The translations under genes were made by a program, and so were the position numbers. From Chryseobacterium populi (GTDB taxonomy: Bacteria; Bacteroidota; Bacteroidia; Flavobacteriales; Weeksellaceae): a stretch of DNA of 40,299 nt. The stretch is from positions 1 through 40,299 of the forward strand of contig NZ_AKJY01000053.1 of assembly GCF_000282115.1 (NCBI RefSeq), given 5' to 3'. Position 1 is the first letter of the stretch; each line of letters begins with the position of its first letter. Under the pieces are notes generated by a model, which saw nothing but the letters and a program-made list of their open reading frames with translations, made no database searches and had not been told where the DNA came from. This document shows positions 6,274-14,679 of the stretch, in pieces.

Positions 6274-8775
6274 ATGTCTTACAACTTACCTGAAGGTCTT
6301 AGAGGTCTTACAAACGATGAAGTGGAAGCTTTCAGACTGAAATATGGATATAATCGCTTGGAGGATATCCGTAAGAATACATGGTTTGATTTGCTGATTG
6401 ACATTTTAAAAGAACCCATGCTGATTTTGCTGATCATTATTTCAATTATTTATGTGATTGTAGGAGACTATGGTGAAGCAGCTTTCATGTTTGTGGCAAT
6501 TGTGGCGGTGACTGCAATATCCTTTTATCAGGATAACCGTAGTAAAAAAGCTTTGGAAGAACTTGAAAAACTCAACGAACCTTTAAGTACAGTTATCAGA
6601 AATTCAGAGGCAGTAGAAATTCCGACACACGAAATTGTCGTAGGTGATTTATGCATTACCGAGGAAGGACGGATTATTAATGCTGATGGAGTAATTGTAC
6701 ACAGCAATGATTTTTCCGTTAATGAATCCTCGCTTACCGGTGAAAGTTTTTCAGTTTTTAAAGATAACAAATCAGAGGATAATCTTGTTTATAGCGGAAC
6801 TGTGACGGTTTCTGGGTTGGCTGTTTTTAAGATACAAAAAATAGGCAAAGAAACACGTGTCGGTAAAATTGGAGAATCAATACTGAATATAAAAGAAGAA
6901 ATTTCGCCATTGCAGATCCAGATTCGGAAGTTTGTAAAATGGATGGCAGTTATCGGTATTGTTATTTTTTTGATGGTCTGCATCTTCAGTTATATCAAAA
7001 CCGGAGACCTGGTAACAAGCCTGCTTAGTGGATTAACACTGGCAATGTCAGTATTGCCTGAAGAAATTCCTGTGGCATTTACAACGTTTATGGCTTTGGG
7101 TGCGTGGAAACTGATGCGTCAGGGAATTATTATTAAGCGGAGCAGTATTGTAGAAACCCTGGGAAGTACCACGGTTATCTGTACTGATAAAACAGGTACC
7201 ATTACTGAGAATTCGATGAAGCTTCAACATTTGTATGATTACCTTTCCGACAGGATTTATGAAGAAAAGGAATTTAAAAATGATGATTTAAGTGAACTGA
7301 TTAATTATGCAATGTGGAGCAGTGAGCCAGTCCCTTTTGACCCTATGGAAATCACTCTGCACAAAACATTTGAGGAGACTCAAAAGAATGATGTCAGAAA
7401 AGAGTATCAAATGTTTCACGAATATCCGCTTGAAGGGAAACCCCCAATGATGACTCATCTTTTTGAAAATACCAATAAAGACAGAATCATTGCAGCGAAA
7501 GGAGCTCCGGAAGCCATTCTGACTGTTTCCAGACTTTCAGAGACCGAAAAAAATAAGATAAGAGATATTGCAAAAACATTTGGACAGCAAGGTTATCGTG
7601 TATTGGGAGTTGCGAAGTCCCATTTTGAAGGAAACAGTTTTCCAAAAAAACAGCAGGATTTTAATTTTGAATTTTTAGGGCTGACTGTTTTTTATGACCC
7701 TCCTAAAAAAGGAATAAAAGAGGTATTTCAAAGTATTTATGATGCCGGGATTAAGGTAAAAGTCATTACCGGTGATAATGCAGATACAACGAATGCGATC
7801 GCGCTTCAGGCAGGAATTAAAAATGAGGCTCCTGCAATCAATGGCAGTGATATTATAGGTCGTTCTGAAAAAGAGCTGATGCAGATCTCGGAGAATACGG
7901 TTTTGTTTACCAGAATGTTTCCTGATGCCAAGCTTGCGGTAGTAAATGCCTTGAAAGAGAAGGGGGAAGTAGTAGCGATGCTTGGAGATGGTGTAAACGA
8001 CGGTCCCGCGCTAAAAGCTGCCCATATTGGTGTGGCAATGGGAAATAAAGGAACCGAAATTGCCAAATCAGCTGCCGCACTGGTCATTACGAATGATGAT
8101 TTAGAAAAATTGATTGTTGGAATTGCCGCAGGAAGAAGAATTTATACCAATATTAAAAAGGCGATTCAGTATATTATTTCCATTCATATTCCTATTATTC
8201 TGACGGTTTCTTTACCTCTGTTTTTGGGCTGGGTATTTCCTCATATATTTACTCCGGTTCACGTTATTTTCCTTGAATTAGTAATGGGGCCGACTTGCTC
8301 TATTGTTTATGAAAATGAACCTATGGAAAAAAACACAATGAAACAGCCTCCAAGAGCTATGGGAGATACTTTTTTAAGTTTAAATGAACTGGGAATCAGT
8401 ATTGTTCAGGGCGTGGTAATCACTCTCGGAGTTTTGCTTGCCTATCAGTTTGCTGTTCAAAACTGTGGTAGCGAAGAAAAGACAAGGGCAATGGTATTCA
8501 GTACCTTAATCTTTGCCAATATATTACTGAGCTTTGTCAACCGGTCATTCTTTTATAGTGTGTTGGAAAGTTTCAGAAACCGTAATCCTTTACTCATCGG
8601 TATTTCCGCTTTGGTACTGATAATGCTTTTAGTTATATTATATGTAAAGCCAATTTCTCTATTTTTTAAAGTAACAGCGCTCAATATAAACGAATTGGGG
8701 ATGACTGTTTTCATTGCAGCCGTTTCTGTTTTATGGTTTGAGATCTATAAATATGTGAGAAGAAAGAAAAAATGA
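6274..8775 (+). CDS. P-type cation-transporting ATPase (P2 type)
   Basis: An 833-residue membrane pump. An N-terminal cation-ATPase domain (GLTNDEVEAFRLKYGYNRLE) precedes a first pair of membrane helices (about 48-83). The actuator loop has SLTGES, and the helix-4 motif is PEEIP. The phosphorylation site is D305 in ICTDKTGTITEN, followed by the nucleotide domain (AAKGAPEAI), VITGDN and MLGDGVNDGPALKAA hinge motifs, and a six-helix C-terminal region. This is the P2 group (Ca2+, Mg2+ or Na+/K+-like). PEEIP in place of the PEGLP of classical Ca2+ pumps leaves the ion uncertain. It is divergent from BON1 and shares the paired operator, which suggests induction with the stress set. The ChaA-like relic nearby also points to a cation-handling locus. 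Confidence 0.88.
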   Translation: MSYNLPEGLRGLTNDEVEAFRLKYGYNRLEDIRKNTWFDLLIDILKEPMLILLIIISIIYVIVGDYGEAAFMFVAIVAVTAISFYQDNRSKKALEELEKLNEPLSTVIRNSEAVEIPTHEIVVGDLCITEEGRIINADGVIVHSNDFSVNESSLTGESFSVFKDNKSEDNLVYSGTVTVSGLAVFKIQKIGKETRVGKIGESILNIKEEISPLQIQIRKFVKWMAVIGIVIFLMVCIFSYIKTGDLVTSLLSGLTLAMSVLPEEIPVAFTTFMALGAWKLMRQGIIIKRSSIVETLGSTTVICTDKTGTITENSMKLQHLYDYLSDRIYEEKEFKNDDLSELINYAMWSSEPVPFDPMEITLHKTFEETQKNDVRKEYQMFHEYPLEGKPPMMTHLFENTNKDRIIAAKGAPEAILTVSRLSETEKNKIRDIAKTFGQQGYRVLGVAKSHFEGNSFPKKQQDFNFEFLGLTVFYDPPKKGIKEVFQSIYDAGIKVKVITGDNADTTNAIALQAGIKNEAPAINGSDIIGRSEKELMQISENTVLFTRMFPDAKLAVVNALKEKGEVVAMLGDGVNDGPALKAAHIGVAMGNKGTEIAKSAAALVITNDDLEKLIVGIAAGRRIYTNIKKAIQYIISIHIPIILTVSLPLFLGWVFPHIFTPVHVIFLELVMGPTCSIVYENEPMEKNTMKQPPRAMGDTFLSLNELGISIVQGVVITLGVLLAYQFAVQNCGSEEKTRAMVFSTLIFANILLSFVNRSFFYSVLESFRNRNPLLIGISALVLIMLLVILYVKPISLFFKVTALNINELGMTVFIAAVSVLWFEIYKYVRRKKK

Positions 8776-8842
8776 AACCTTGATAAGCAAGTACGGTAAT
8801 AATTACCTTAAAAAAGGACTGGCTTTAAACCTGTGTTTTCAT

Positions 8843-8907
8843 TTGGCAATATCATTTTTTTTAGTGATTGATATCATTTCTTGGAATGAATAATTTAATG
8901 AATTTTA
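8843..8907 (+). promoter_or_regulatory. CRP/FNR-like operator-promoter of ppa
   Basis: The inner box TGATtgatATCA is at 8865-8876. Twenty-two bases upstream lies a half box, TTGGcaatATCA (8843-8854). The -7-like element GAATTTTA is at 8900-8907, starting 24 bp after the inner box. The 19 nt at 8849-8867 (ATATCA, eight T, AGTGA) are identical to 22054-22072 in front of the L,D-transpeptidase gene. Transcription would begin near 8912, giving a leader of about 120 nt. Confidence 0.7.
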
Positions 8908-8970
8908 CACAAGCAAATTAATAACCGTGAAGATTAGCGCAGAATGCAGTTTGTTTGACAGAATCTCACA

Positions 8971-9006
8971 AGAAGAAGGGTGCTCATTCAAGAGTGCTCT
9001 TCTTTT
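8971..9006 (+). terminator. Leader hairpin ahead of ppa
   Basis: AGAAGAAGGGTGCTC and GAGTGCTCTTCTTTT can form a 15-bp RNA stem (four G-U pairs) around the loop ATTCAA, followed by TAGCT rather than a long U tract. It lies between the ppa promoter and start codon. It may be an attenuator or a leader stability element, or a weak terminator for the ATPase gene. Confidence 0.45.
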
Positions 9007-9032
9007 AGCTAAAAAATCAATACAATAAGACA

Positions 9033-9590
9033 ATGATAGGAAACCAACACCCATGGCATGACGTTTCACCAGGAGATAACCTGCCACAAATAGTTACAGC
9101 TGTTATTGAAATACCTAGTGGCAGCCATACAAAATACGAAATCGACAAACTATCAGGACTGATAAGACTGGATAGGATTCTTTTATCTTCTATGTATTAT
9201 CCTGCCAATTATGGGATCATCCCCAAGACATATTACAGTGACGGAGATCCGTTGGATATTCTGGTGCTATGTTCGGAAAGTCTCGTTCCGCTTACCCTGG
9301 TTAATGCAAGGGTGATAGGAATAATGGAAATGACGGACGAAGAAAAAAAAGATCATAAAATAATAGCTGTGGCTGAAAATGATTCCTCTTTGGCAGATGT
9401 TCATGATATTGAAGACCTGTCGGTTTACACGGTTAATGGGATTCAGAATTTTTTTGAAGAATATAAAAAATTGGAAGGAAAAACTGTGCAGGTATTTGGT
9501 TTTAAAAATAAGGAAGAAGCTTATGCTTGTATTGAAGAAAGTTTGATGATATATGCCAAAGAAATCAAGCCTAAAATAAAAGAGGATTAA
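9033..9590 (+). CDS. ppa: Inorganic pyrophosphatase, family I
   Basis: A 185-residue cytoplasmic enzyme that hydrolyses pyrophosphate to two phosphates with Mg2+. The family I signature DGDPLD is present (SDGDPLDILVL, residues ~70-80). Around it lie IEIPSGSHTKYEIDK (substrate-binding Glu and Lys), YPANYGIIPKT (conserved Tyr) and the metal-binding Asp/Lys region near ENDSSLADVHDIEDL. Length fits the bacterial soluble form. The start is placed at the ATG 4 nt after a short upstream frame. The promoter carries the island's CRP/FNR-like operator, so this pyrophosphatase is probably co-induced with the stress genes. Its gene converges on the DASS gene with a 20-nt gap. Confidence 0.92.
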   Translation: MIGNQHPWHDVSPGDNLPQIVTAVIEIPSGSHTKYEIDKLSGLIRLDRILLSSMYYPANYGIIPKTYYSDGDPLDILVLCSESLVPLTLVNARVIGIMEMTDEEKKDHKIIAVAENDSSLADVHDIEDLSVYTVNGIQNFFEEYKKLEGKTVQVFGFKNKEEAYACIEESLMIYAKEIKPKIKED

Positions 9591-9610
9591 TATAATAAGA
9601 TCCTTTGATT

Positions 9611-11074
9611 TTATAATTTCATACCCGGCATCATGGGGATAAAGAACCAACATACCAACGAAATGATGATGATACAAATGATATTAAGTACAAATCCTGT
9701 TTTCATCATCGTCTGAATTTTTATATTTCCTCTGGCAAAAATTATTGCATTTGGAGGAGTTCCCATAGGAAGCATAGATGAGCAACTTGCACTTAGTGTC
9801 ATTGGGATTCCTAGTAGAAGAGGATCAATGTGTAAAGATATGGCTAGAGTAGTCACCACGGGTGAAAGAATCATTATTAAAGCCAGATTGCTGATCACTT
9901 CACTTAAAAAAATAGAGATGGCAGATATTGTCAGTATAATTAAAAGAAGATTATCTGTAGTAATGTAGGCCAGGCCGCTGGCCAACTCATTGGCTAACTG
10001 TGATACCTCAAGAGCATTGGCTAATGCAATTCCTCCTCCAAATAGCAGTAGTATATCCCAGGCCATTTTCTGAGTATCGCGCCAAACCAGTAATCTTTCA
10101 GGTTTCCTGTTTTTCTTGTTTCCGGATGGCATTAAAAATAAAAGAACAGCACTCAATAGGGCAATAACCGTGTCGTCCAGTTTAAAAAAAGTTTGCCAAT
10201 TATTTAACAGGTCTTTTGAAATCCATAATAAAATGGTAAAAATGAAAATCAGCAGGACTCGTACTTCGGGCCTGCTAATTGCTCCCAACTGAAGTTGGGA
10301 TTTTTTTATTGTGTCTGAAGCTTCATCATTGTGTTGAATATTATTAGGGTACATTATTTTTACCACTACTCCGTAAAGCATTAATAATAAAACTAAAGTC
10401 AGCGGCAAAAACAGCACCATCCAGTCAGAAAAGCCGATGGTATAATTGAACCTGTCTTTAATATACCCCACATAAGCAACATTGGGAGGGGTAGCAATGA
10501 CAGTACCCAGAGCAAAGTTGGAAGCGTAAGCAATAGAAAGCAAGAGTGCTAAAGAAAAGTTTTGTGTATTTTTTTCATTTTTATTGTGATTATTAACGAC
10601 GTGGATGACCGATACAGCCAAAGGATACATCATCATGGTCGTCGCGGTATTACTGAGCCATAAACTGAGGAAGCCTGTTGCCATAATAAAACCAAGGATG
10701 ATACGATTTCCATTGGTTCCTGTGATTCTTATAATTCCCAGAGCTATTCTTTTGTGAAGATTCCATTTTTCGACGGCTATTGCAATGAAAAAACCTCCCA
10801 TGAATAAAAAAACGATTGGATCTGCATAACTTTGTGCGACACCTTTTATGGAAGAAATACCAAAAGCGGGAAATAATACAATAGGTATTAAGGAGGTAAC
10901 AGCCATAGGCACTGCTTCAAATATCCACCAGAAAATCATAAGTATAGCAACAGACAGGACCTGATTGGGATGGTGGGATAATGTAAAAGGATTGGTTATA
11001 AAGCTCAACAAACTTAGTAAAAGCCCTATGACCAGACCGATTTTTTTTCTGTGGATCCTATAGTAGGTTGGCAT
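9611..11074 (-). CDS. DASS/SLC13-family anion transporter
   Basis: A 487-residue inner-membrane protein with about 11-12 hydrophobic segments. Family motifs are WWIFEAVPMAVTSLIPIVLFP, the first Ser-Asn-Thr motif in LSNTATTMMMYPLA, the second Asn-containing repeat in LSEVISNLALIMILSPV, and SSMLPMGTPPNAIIFA near the C-terminus. The divalent anion:Na+ symporter family moves dicarboxylates, citrate, phosphate or sulfate; the substrate cannot be read from the sequence. It follows mlaD on the same strand after a 46-nt gap and may be the last gene of that transcription unit. It converges with ppa, whose product phosphate could be relevant, but that link is speculative. Confidence 0.85.
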   Translation of the reverse strand: MPTYYRIHRKKIGLVIGLLLSLLSFITNPFTLSHHPNQVLSVAILMIFWWIFEAVPMAVTSLIPIVLFPAFGISSIKGVAQSYADPIVFLFMGGFFIAIAVEKWNLHKRIALGIIRITGTNGNRIILGFIMATGFLSLWLSNTATTMMMYPLAVSVIHVVNNHNKNEKNTQNFSLALLLSIAYASNFALGTVIATPPNVAYVGYIKDRFNYTIGFSDWMVLFLPLTLVLLLMLYGVVVKIMYPNNIQHNDEASDTIKKSQLQLGAISRPEVRVLLIFIFTILLWISKDLLNNWQTFFKLDDTVIALLSAVLLFLMPSGNKKNRKPERLLVWRDTQKMAWDILLLFGGGIALANALEVSQLANELASGLAYITTDNLLLIILTISAISIFLSEVISNLALIMILSPVVTTLAISLHIDPLLLGIPMTLSASCSSMLPMGTPPNAIIFARGNIKIQTMMKTGFVLNIICIIIISLVCWFFIPMMPGMKL

Positions 11075-11120
11075 GGCGGTAAGAATAGATGAATCAGAGT
11101 TTTGAATTAATTAACAACAA

Positions 11121-12179
11121 TTATCTTTTTTGCTTTTCAGTTTCTTTTTTCTTTTTATTAAAATAACCTCTCAGTAAAAAATTATTCTTAGCAGCAGCTT
11201 CTATTTCTCTTAATTCGCCGACACCTTTTTCAATATTAATGATAGTAGAGTCTACAGACTTCCCAAGTTTACGATTGTTAGTAAGCTTTGATAGGACATT
11301 CTCATCATTATTTATTTTCGACGTAAATTGAATAAGATCATCAGAGCTTTTTTCAAGATTGCGGAGTGTCTTTTCTATTGAAATAGCTAAAGAATCATTG
11401 GAAGATAATTGAGAAAATACATTGTTTTTATCATTTAGCTTTTTTGTGAACATACTAATTTCTTGGGAGCTGTTCCGCAGATTAGAAATACTGCTTTCAA
11501 TATGATCTGCCCATTTCTTATCGGTAAATATTTTTGCTATAGTTCCGTTTTTATTATTCAGTATTGGGGTGAATTTTGCTAGTTCCTGAGAGCTTATCTG
11601 TAAATTTTTTATGGTTTTGTCAATGCTCGATGCAAAATCCTTATCGGTCATTATTTTTGTCAACAAGCTATTCTTATTATTCATTTTACTACTGAATTTA
11701 ACCAGCTCATCAGTAATTGTTTTGGCGTTGTCTGTACTTTGTTTTATGCTTGAGAACAGATCATCTATTTCAATTGTTTTATAAGAAGCAATCACGTCAT
11801 TATCCTTCACTATGGTAGTGGAGGTGGTGCCGGGCGAAATAATAAGAATTTTATCACCCATTAATCCGTCTGATGCTATACTGGCAACGGCGTCAGTTTT
11901 TATATATTTCTGAACATCCTTTCTGATTACTAACTTTACCAGAACCAATGAATCTGAAATAAAATCTATTTTATTAACCGTTCCTATGTTAATACCCGAA
12001 AGACGGACATTACTTCCCTGCTTTAATCCGCTGACATTCTTAAATTCTGAACGCAGAGCGAAATTAGAGCCAAACAAATTTCTGTTGACACCAATAAAGT
12101 AGATAGCTGTTATGAAAAGAAAGATGCCTGCTGTGACAAAAATTCCCAATTTCCAGTTGTTTGATGACTCGTTGCTCAT
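11121..12179 (-). CDS. mlaD: MlaD/MCE-domain lipid transport protein
   Basis: A 352-residue protein with a short N-terminal anchor (about 10-30, LGIFVTAGIFLFITAIYFIG). An MCE domain follows (about 38-118, with FKNVSGLKQGSNVRLSGINIG and DGLMGDKILIISPG). The C-terminal part is a long helical region. Residues 158-321 are four consecutive 41-residue repeats, each starting E/D-[LI]-x-x-F-[ST] and containing LNNKN or a variant, forming a regular coiled rod. MlaD proteins form hexameric rings with MlaE and MlaF and move phospholipid across the periplasm between the membranes. It is the third gene of the mlaE-mlaF-mlaD operon. No MlaB or MlaC gene is present here. Confidence 0.85.
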   Translation of the reverse strand: MSNESSNNWKLGIFVTAGIFLFITAIYFIGVNRNLFGSNFALRSEFKNVSGLKQGSNVRLSGINIGTVNKIDFISDSLVLVKLVIRKDVQKYIKTDAVASIASDGLMGDKILIISPGTTSTTIVKDNDVIASYKTIEIDDLFSSIKQSTDNAKTITDELVKFSSKMNNKNSLLTKIMTDKDFASSIDKTIKNLQISSQELAKFTPILNNKNGTIAKIFTDKKWADHIESSISNLRNSSQEISMFTKKLNDKNNVFSQLSSNDSLAISIEKTLRNLEKSSDDLIQFTSKINNDENVLSKLTNNRKLGKSVDSTIINIEKGVGELREIEAAAKNNFLLRGYFNKKKKETEKQKR

Positions 12180-12190
12180 GGCTGCTTTAT

Positions 12191-12970
12191 TTATTTTTCA
12201 AAAAATGATTTTACCCAATCATCGGCGTTATTTTCTATTTCTTTATAGCTGCCTTCAGCTTTAATGATACCATCCTTGAGTACGATGATTCTATCACCGG
12301 TATATTTTGCACAGGTTAAATCGTGTGTTATAATAATGGATGAGGTATTGTATTTTAGTTTGATATTTCGAATGAGCTCGATAATTTCACGGGCTGTGAT
12401 CGTATCTAAACCCCCGGTCGGTTCATCATAAATAATAATTTCCGGTTTAATGATTAATGCTCTTGCCAGCCCGATTCTTTTTCTCATTCCTCCGGACAGC
12501 TCTGCCGGCAACTGATCAATAGCTTCTTCCAACCCTACGTTTTGTAATGCTTCTTTAACAGCAGATTCCATTTCATGTGCAGTAAGATTCTTATGATTGT
12601 GCTGTAATGTGAAAATCAAATTCTCACGGACGGTCATAGAATCATATAAAGCTCCGTTTTGAAACAGGAAACCAATTTTCATCCGGATCCGGTTGAGTTC
12701 TTCCTCATTCAATTTTGTTATATCCTTTCCTGATATAAATATTTCCCCTTTATCCACTTTGGTAAGACCGACAAGGCATTTAACAGCAACGGACTTACCC
12801 GAGCCTGACTTTCCTAATATGACCAGATTTTCTCCTCTTTTAACGGTAAAGCTGATGCCGTTCAAGACCTTATTACTGCCATAAGATTTGTAAACATTTT
12901 TAAATTCTATCAGTGATGTGCCGGTTGCTGGCTGGTCATATCCGACAGGTAAATTTTTAGTATTTTCCAT
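12191..12970 (-). CDS. mlaF: MlaF-type ABC ATPase
   Basis: A 259-residue ATP-binding subunit. Visible motifs are Walker A GKSGSGKS (about 53-60), a Q-loop FLFQNGALYDSMTV typical of the MlaF group, the signature LSGGMRKRIGLARAL, Walker B IIIYDEPTGGLD and the switch His in IIITHDL. The N-terminal ~18 residues before the fold (NLPVGYDQPATGTS) are a small extension. It energises the MlaE-MlaD phospholipid transport complex at the inner membrane. Its ATG overlaps the last base of the mlaE stop, so the genes are translationally coupled; the gap to mlaD is only 11 nt. Confidence 0.92.
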   Translation of the reverse strand: MENTKNLPVGYDQPATGTSLIEFKNVYKSYGSNKVLNGISFTVKRGENLVILGKSGSGKSVAVKCLVGLTKVDKGEIFISGKDITKLNEEELNRIRMKIGFLFQNGALYDSMTVRENLIFTLQHNHKNLTAHEMESAVKEALQNVGLEEAIDQLPAELSGGMRKRIGLARALIIKPEIIIYDEPTGGLDTITAREIIELIRNIKLKYNTSSIIITHDLTCAKYTGDRIIVLKDGIIKAEGSYKEIENNADDWVKSFFEK

Positions 12971-13734
12971 TACAATTCAAAAAATAGGTCAGTTACCTGT
13001 ACTGCTATCAAATCAATGATAAAGATCATCAATGAAGCAATGACTACAGCTGAATTTGCAGCTTTTCCCACGCTTTTTGTTCCCCCTGAAGCATTAAATC
13101 CTTCATAACAGCCAATAATCCCGATAAAAAAACCGAAAAAAAAGGTTTTGATGATCGCTGGTAAAATATCTGCATATTCCAGAGATTCAAATATGTTTGA
13201 AAAATAATGTTCCACATTGCTTTCGCTGTGCATATTGATCCCGATAAAACCGCCCATGATTCCGATCAGATCAGCATATAGGACTAAAATAGGGATCATT
13301 AATGTGGTAGCCAATGTTCTGGTTACTACGAGATACCGATAGGGATTAATCGCTGAAACTTCCATGGCATCAATTTGTTCCGTTACTTTCATAGAGCCTA
13401 ATTCTGCTCCAATTCCTGATGAAACTCTTCCCGCACAAATCAAAGCGGTAATGACCGGGGCAATCTCTCTTATTAATGACAGCGAAACCATACCGGGTAT
13501 CATAGACTCGGCTCCGAACCTTGCCATAGCGGGACGTGACTGTATGGTGAGTACCAGTCCCATGATGAAACCTGTTATGGTCACTAATGCTAATGACTGA
13601 TAACCCACAACAAAACACTGTCGGATAAACTCTTTCCACTCAAAGCCCGGTTTGAAAATTTCTTTAAAAAAGCGGCTGGAGAATGAAGCTATATTGCCTA
13701 CAATACTGAGATTTTTTTTAAAATAGGTTTCCAC
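12970..13734 (-). CDS. mlaE: MlaE-type ABC permease
   Basis: A 254-residue integral membrane protein of the MlaE/permease family, with five to six hydrophobic segments and the conserved stretch SLIREIAPVITALICAGRVSSGIGAE followed by LGSMKVTEQIDAMEV. It is the membrane core of an Mla-type phospholipid transporter and the first gene of the mlaE-mlaF-mlaD operon. The upstream gap of 114 nt to the end of BON2 shows neither the island operator nor an obvious -7 element, so expression may be constitutive or use a promoter I cannot recognise. Confidence 0.9.
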   Translation of the reverse strand: METYFKKNLSIVGNIASFSSRFFKEIFKPGFEWKEFIRQCFVVGYQSLALVTITGFIMGLVLTIQSRPAMARFGAESMIPGMVSLSLIREIAPVITALICAGRVSSGIGAELGSMKVTEQIDAMEVSAINPYRYLVVTRTLATTLMIPILVLYADLIGIMGGFIGINMHSESNVEHYFSNIFESLEYADILPAIIKTFFFGFFIGIIGCYEGFNASGGTKSVGKAANSAVVIASLMIFIIDLIAVQVTDLFFEL

Positions 13735-13848
13735 GATGTTGCGTTTATATGTTCATATAGTTAGATTGTCCATTATTGATCTTTACAGAAATACTTTCAG
13801 CCGATAGACACAATGTACAATCCGGAACGTTTAAGAATTAGTAATGAA

Positions 13849-14511
13849 TTAAAGATCATACTCATAATCCACTGTTAACTCATTTTTTACATCTTGTATA
13901 CCAGGTGTTTTCCAGACGATGCGTCCTGCTTCTTCTTTTTGATGCCAAGTGTGTACATTCCCTGTTAATGTGACTGTTGTGCCGGATACGGATACGTTGA
14001 TCTCACTATTATCAATTGAACTTCTGTCAAGAGCCTTCTCAATATCACTTTTTTCAACGGGGTTCCGGATTTCCGGGTTAATGATAATGTTATTATAAAT
14101 ACCTTTAACGCCGGGAAGGTATTTTACGGCATTTTCTGTAATATCTCTTATGTACTCCCAATACACTTCACCATCAAGATCTACCCAGCCGTCTTCTACT
14201 TTTGCTGTTATTTTTTCCTGTGGGATAAATGAGTTTGCATTAAATGCAGCTATAATTTCACTGGCAATTTCGACATCAGTTTTTGACTTAGGATCTGGTA
14301 ATTTTACTTCGATATCTTCTACCAAAACCCTTACTCCCAAAACATTTTTTGCGGCATGCTCAGCCTGCAGTTTTTTTGCATAACTGTCCACATTACCTGT
14401 AAGAGAAACAATTCCGTTATTTACTATAACACCAATTTCTGCTGAATGGAGCAAAGGCTCCCATAGAATGGCATCCTGAACGTCTTTTTGTAATTCTGCA
14501 TTTGTTTTCAT
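13849..14511 (-). CDS. Triple BON-domain protein (BON2)
   Basis: The start is set at the ATG at 14511 (MKTNAELQKDVQDAI), because both paralogues begin with this sequence. A longer reading from 14598 would run through the promoter and operator. The 220-residue product has three BON repeats: NGIVSLTGNVDSYAKK, DGWVDLDGEVYWEYIR and GTTVTLTGNVHTWHQK. No signal peptide is visible. Function is inferred only from OsmY-like relatives, which protect or contact membranes under stress. Its promoter is nearly identical to that of BON1 around the -7 element (GTTTCTGGAAyTTTGAA) and carries the paired operator at the same spacing. It is divergent from pfkB. Confidence 0.85.
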   Translation of the reverse strand: MKTNAELQKDVQDAILWEPLLHSAEIGVIVNNGIVSLTGNVDSYAKKLQAEHAAKNVLGVRVLVEDIEVKLPDPKSKTDVEIASEIIAAFNANSFIPQEKITAKVEDGWVDLDGEVYWEYIRDITENAVKYLPGVKGIYNNIIINPEIRNPVEKSDIEKALDRSSIDNSEINVSVSGTTVTLTGNVHTWHQKEEAGRIVWKTPGIQDVKNELTVDYEYDL

Positions 14512-14532
14512 TTTTGATATAATTTTGTACTT

Positions 14533-14638
14533 CAAAGTTCCAGAAACGTCGCAGAATATAACATGACCAACATCACAGTGAATCATGATGCTAATCAAAA
14601 TAAATGTTTGGCAGTCTGTATTTTATTATTGAAATTTG
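14533..14638. promoter_or_regulatory. Paired CRP/FNR-like operator, BON2/pfkB
   Basis: Boxes TGACcaacATCA (14564-14575) and TGATgctaATCA (14586-14597) are 22 bp apart. Toward BON2, the minus-strand -7 element GAACTTTG lies at 14540-14533, starting 24 bp from the inner box, as for BON1. Toward pfkB, GAAATTTG at 14631-14638 is 34 bp from the box, exactly ten bases further (one helical turn), and 41 nt before the pfkB ATG. Confidence 0.75.
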
Positions 14639-14679
14639 GATAAATATGGATGTGTATAGTGTTAAAAAAATTAATAAAC

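Noticed and set aside
13370..13639. 89-codon frame opposite or inside mlaE
   Set aside because: It is an out-of-frame shadow of the well-supported MlaE permease.
14512..14598. N-terminal extension of BON2
   Set aside because: The 29 extra codons run through the operator and -7 element; the paralogues start at the MKTN position.
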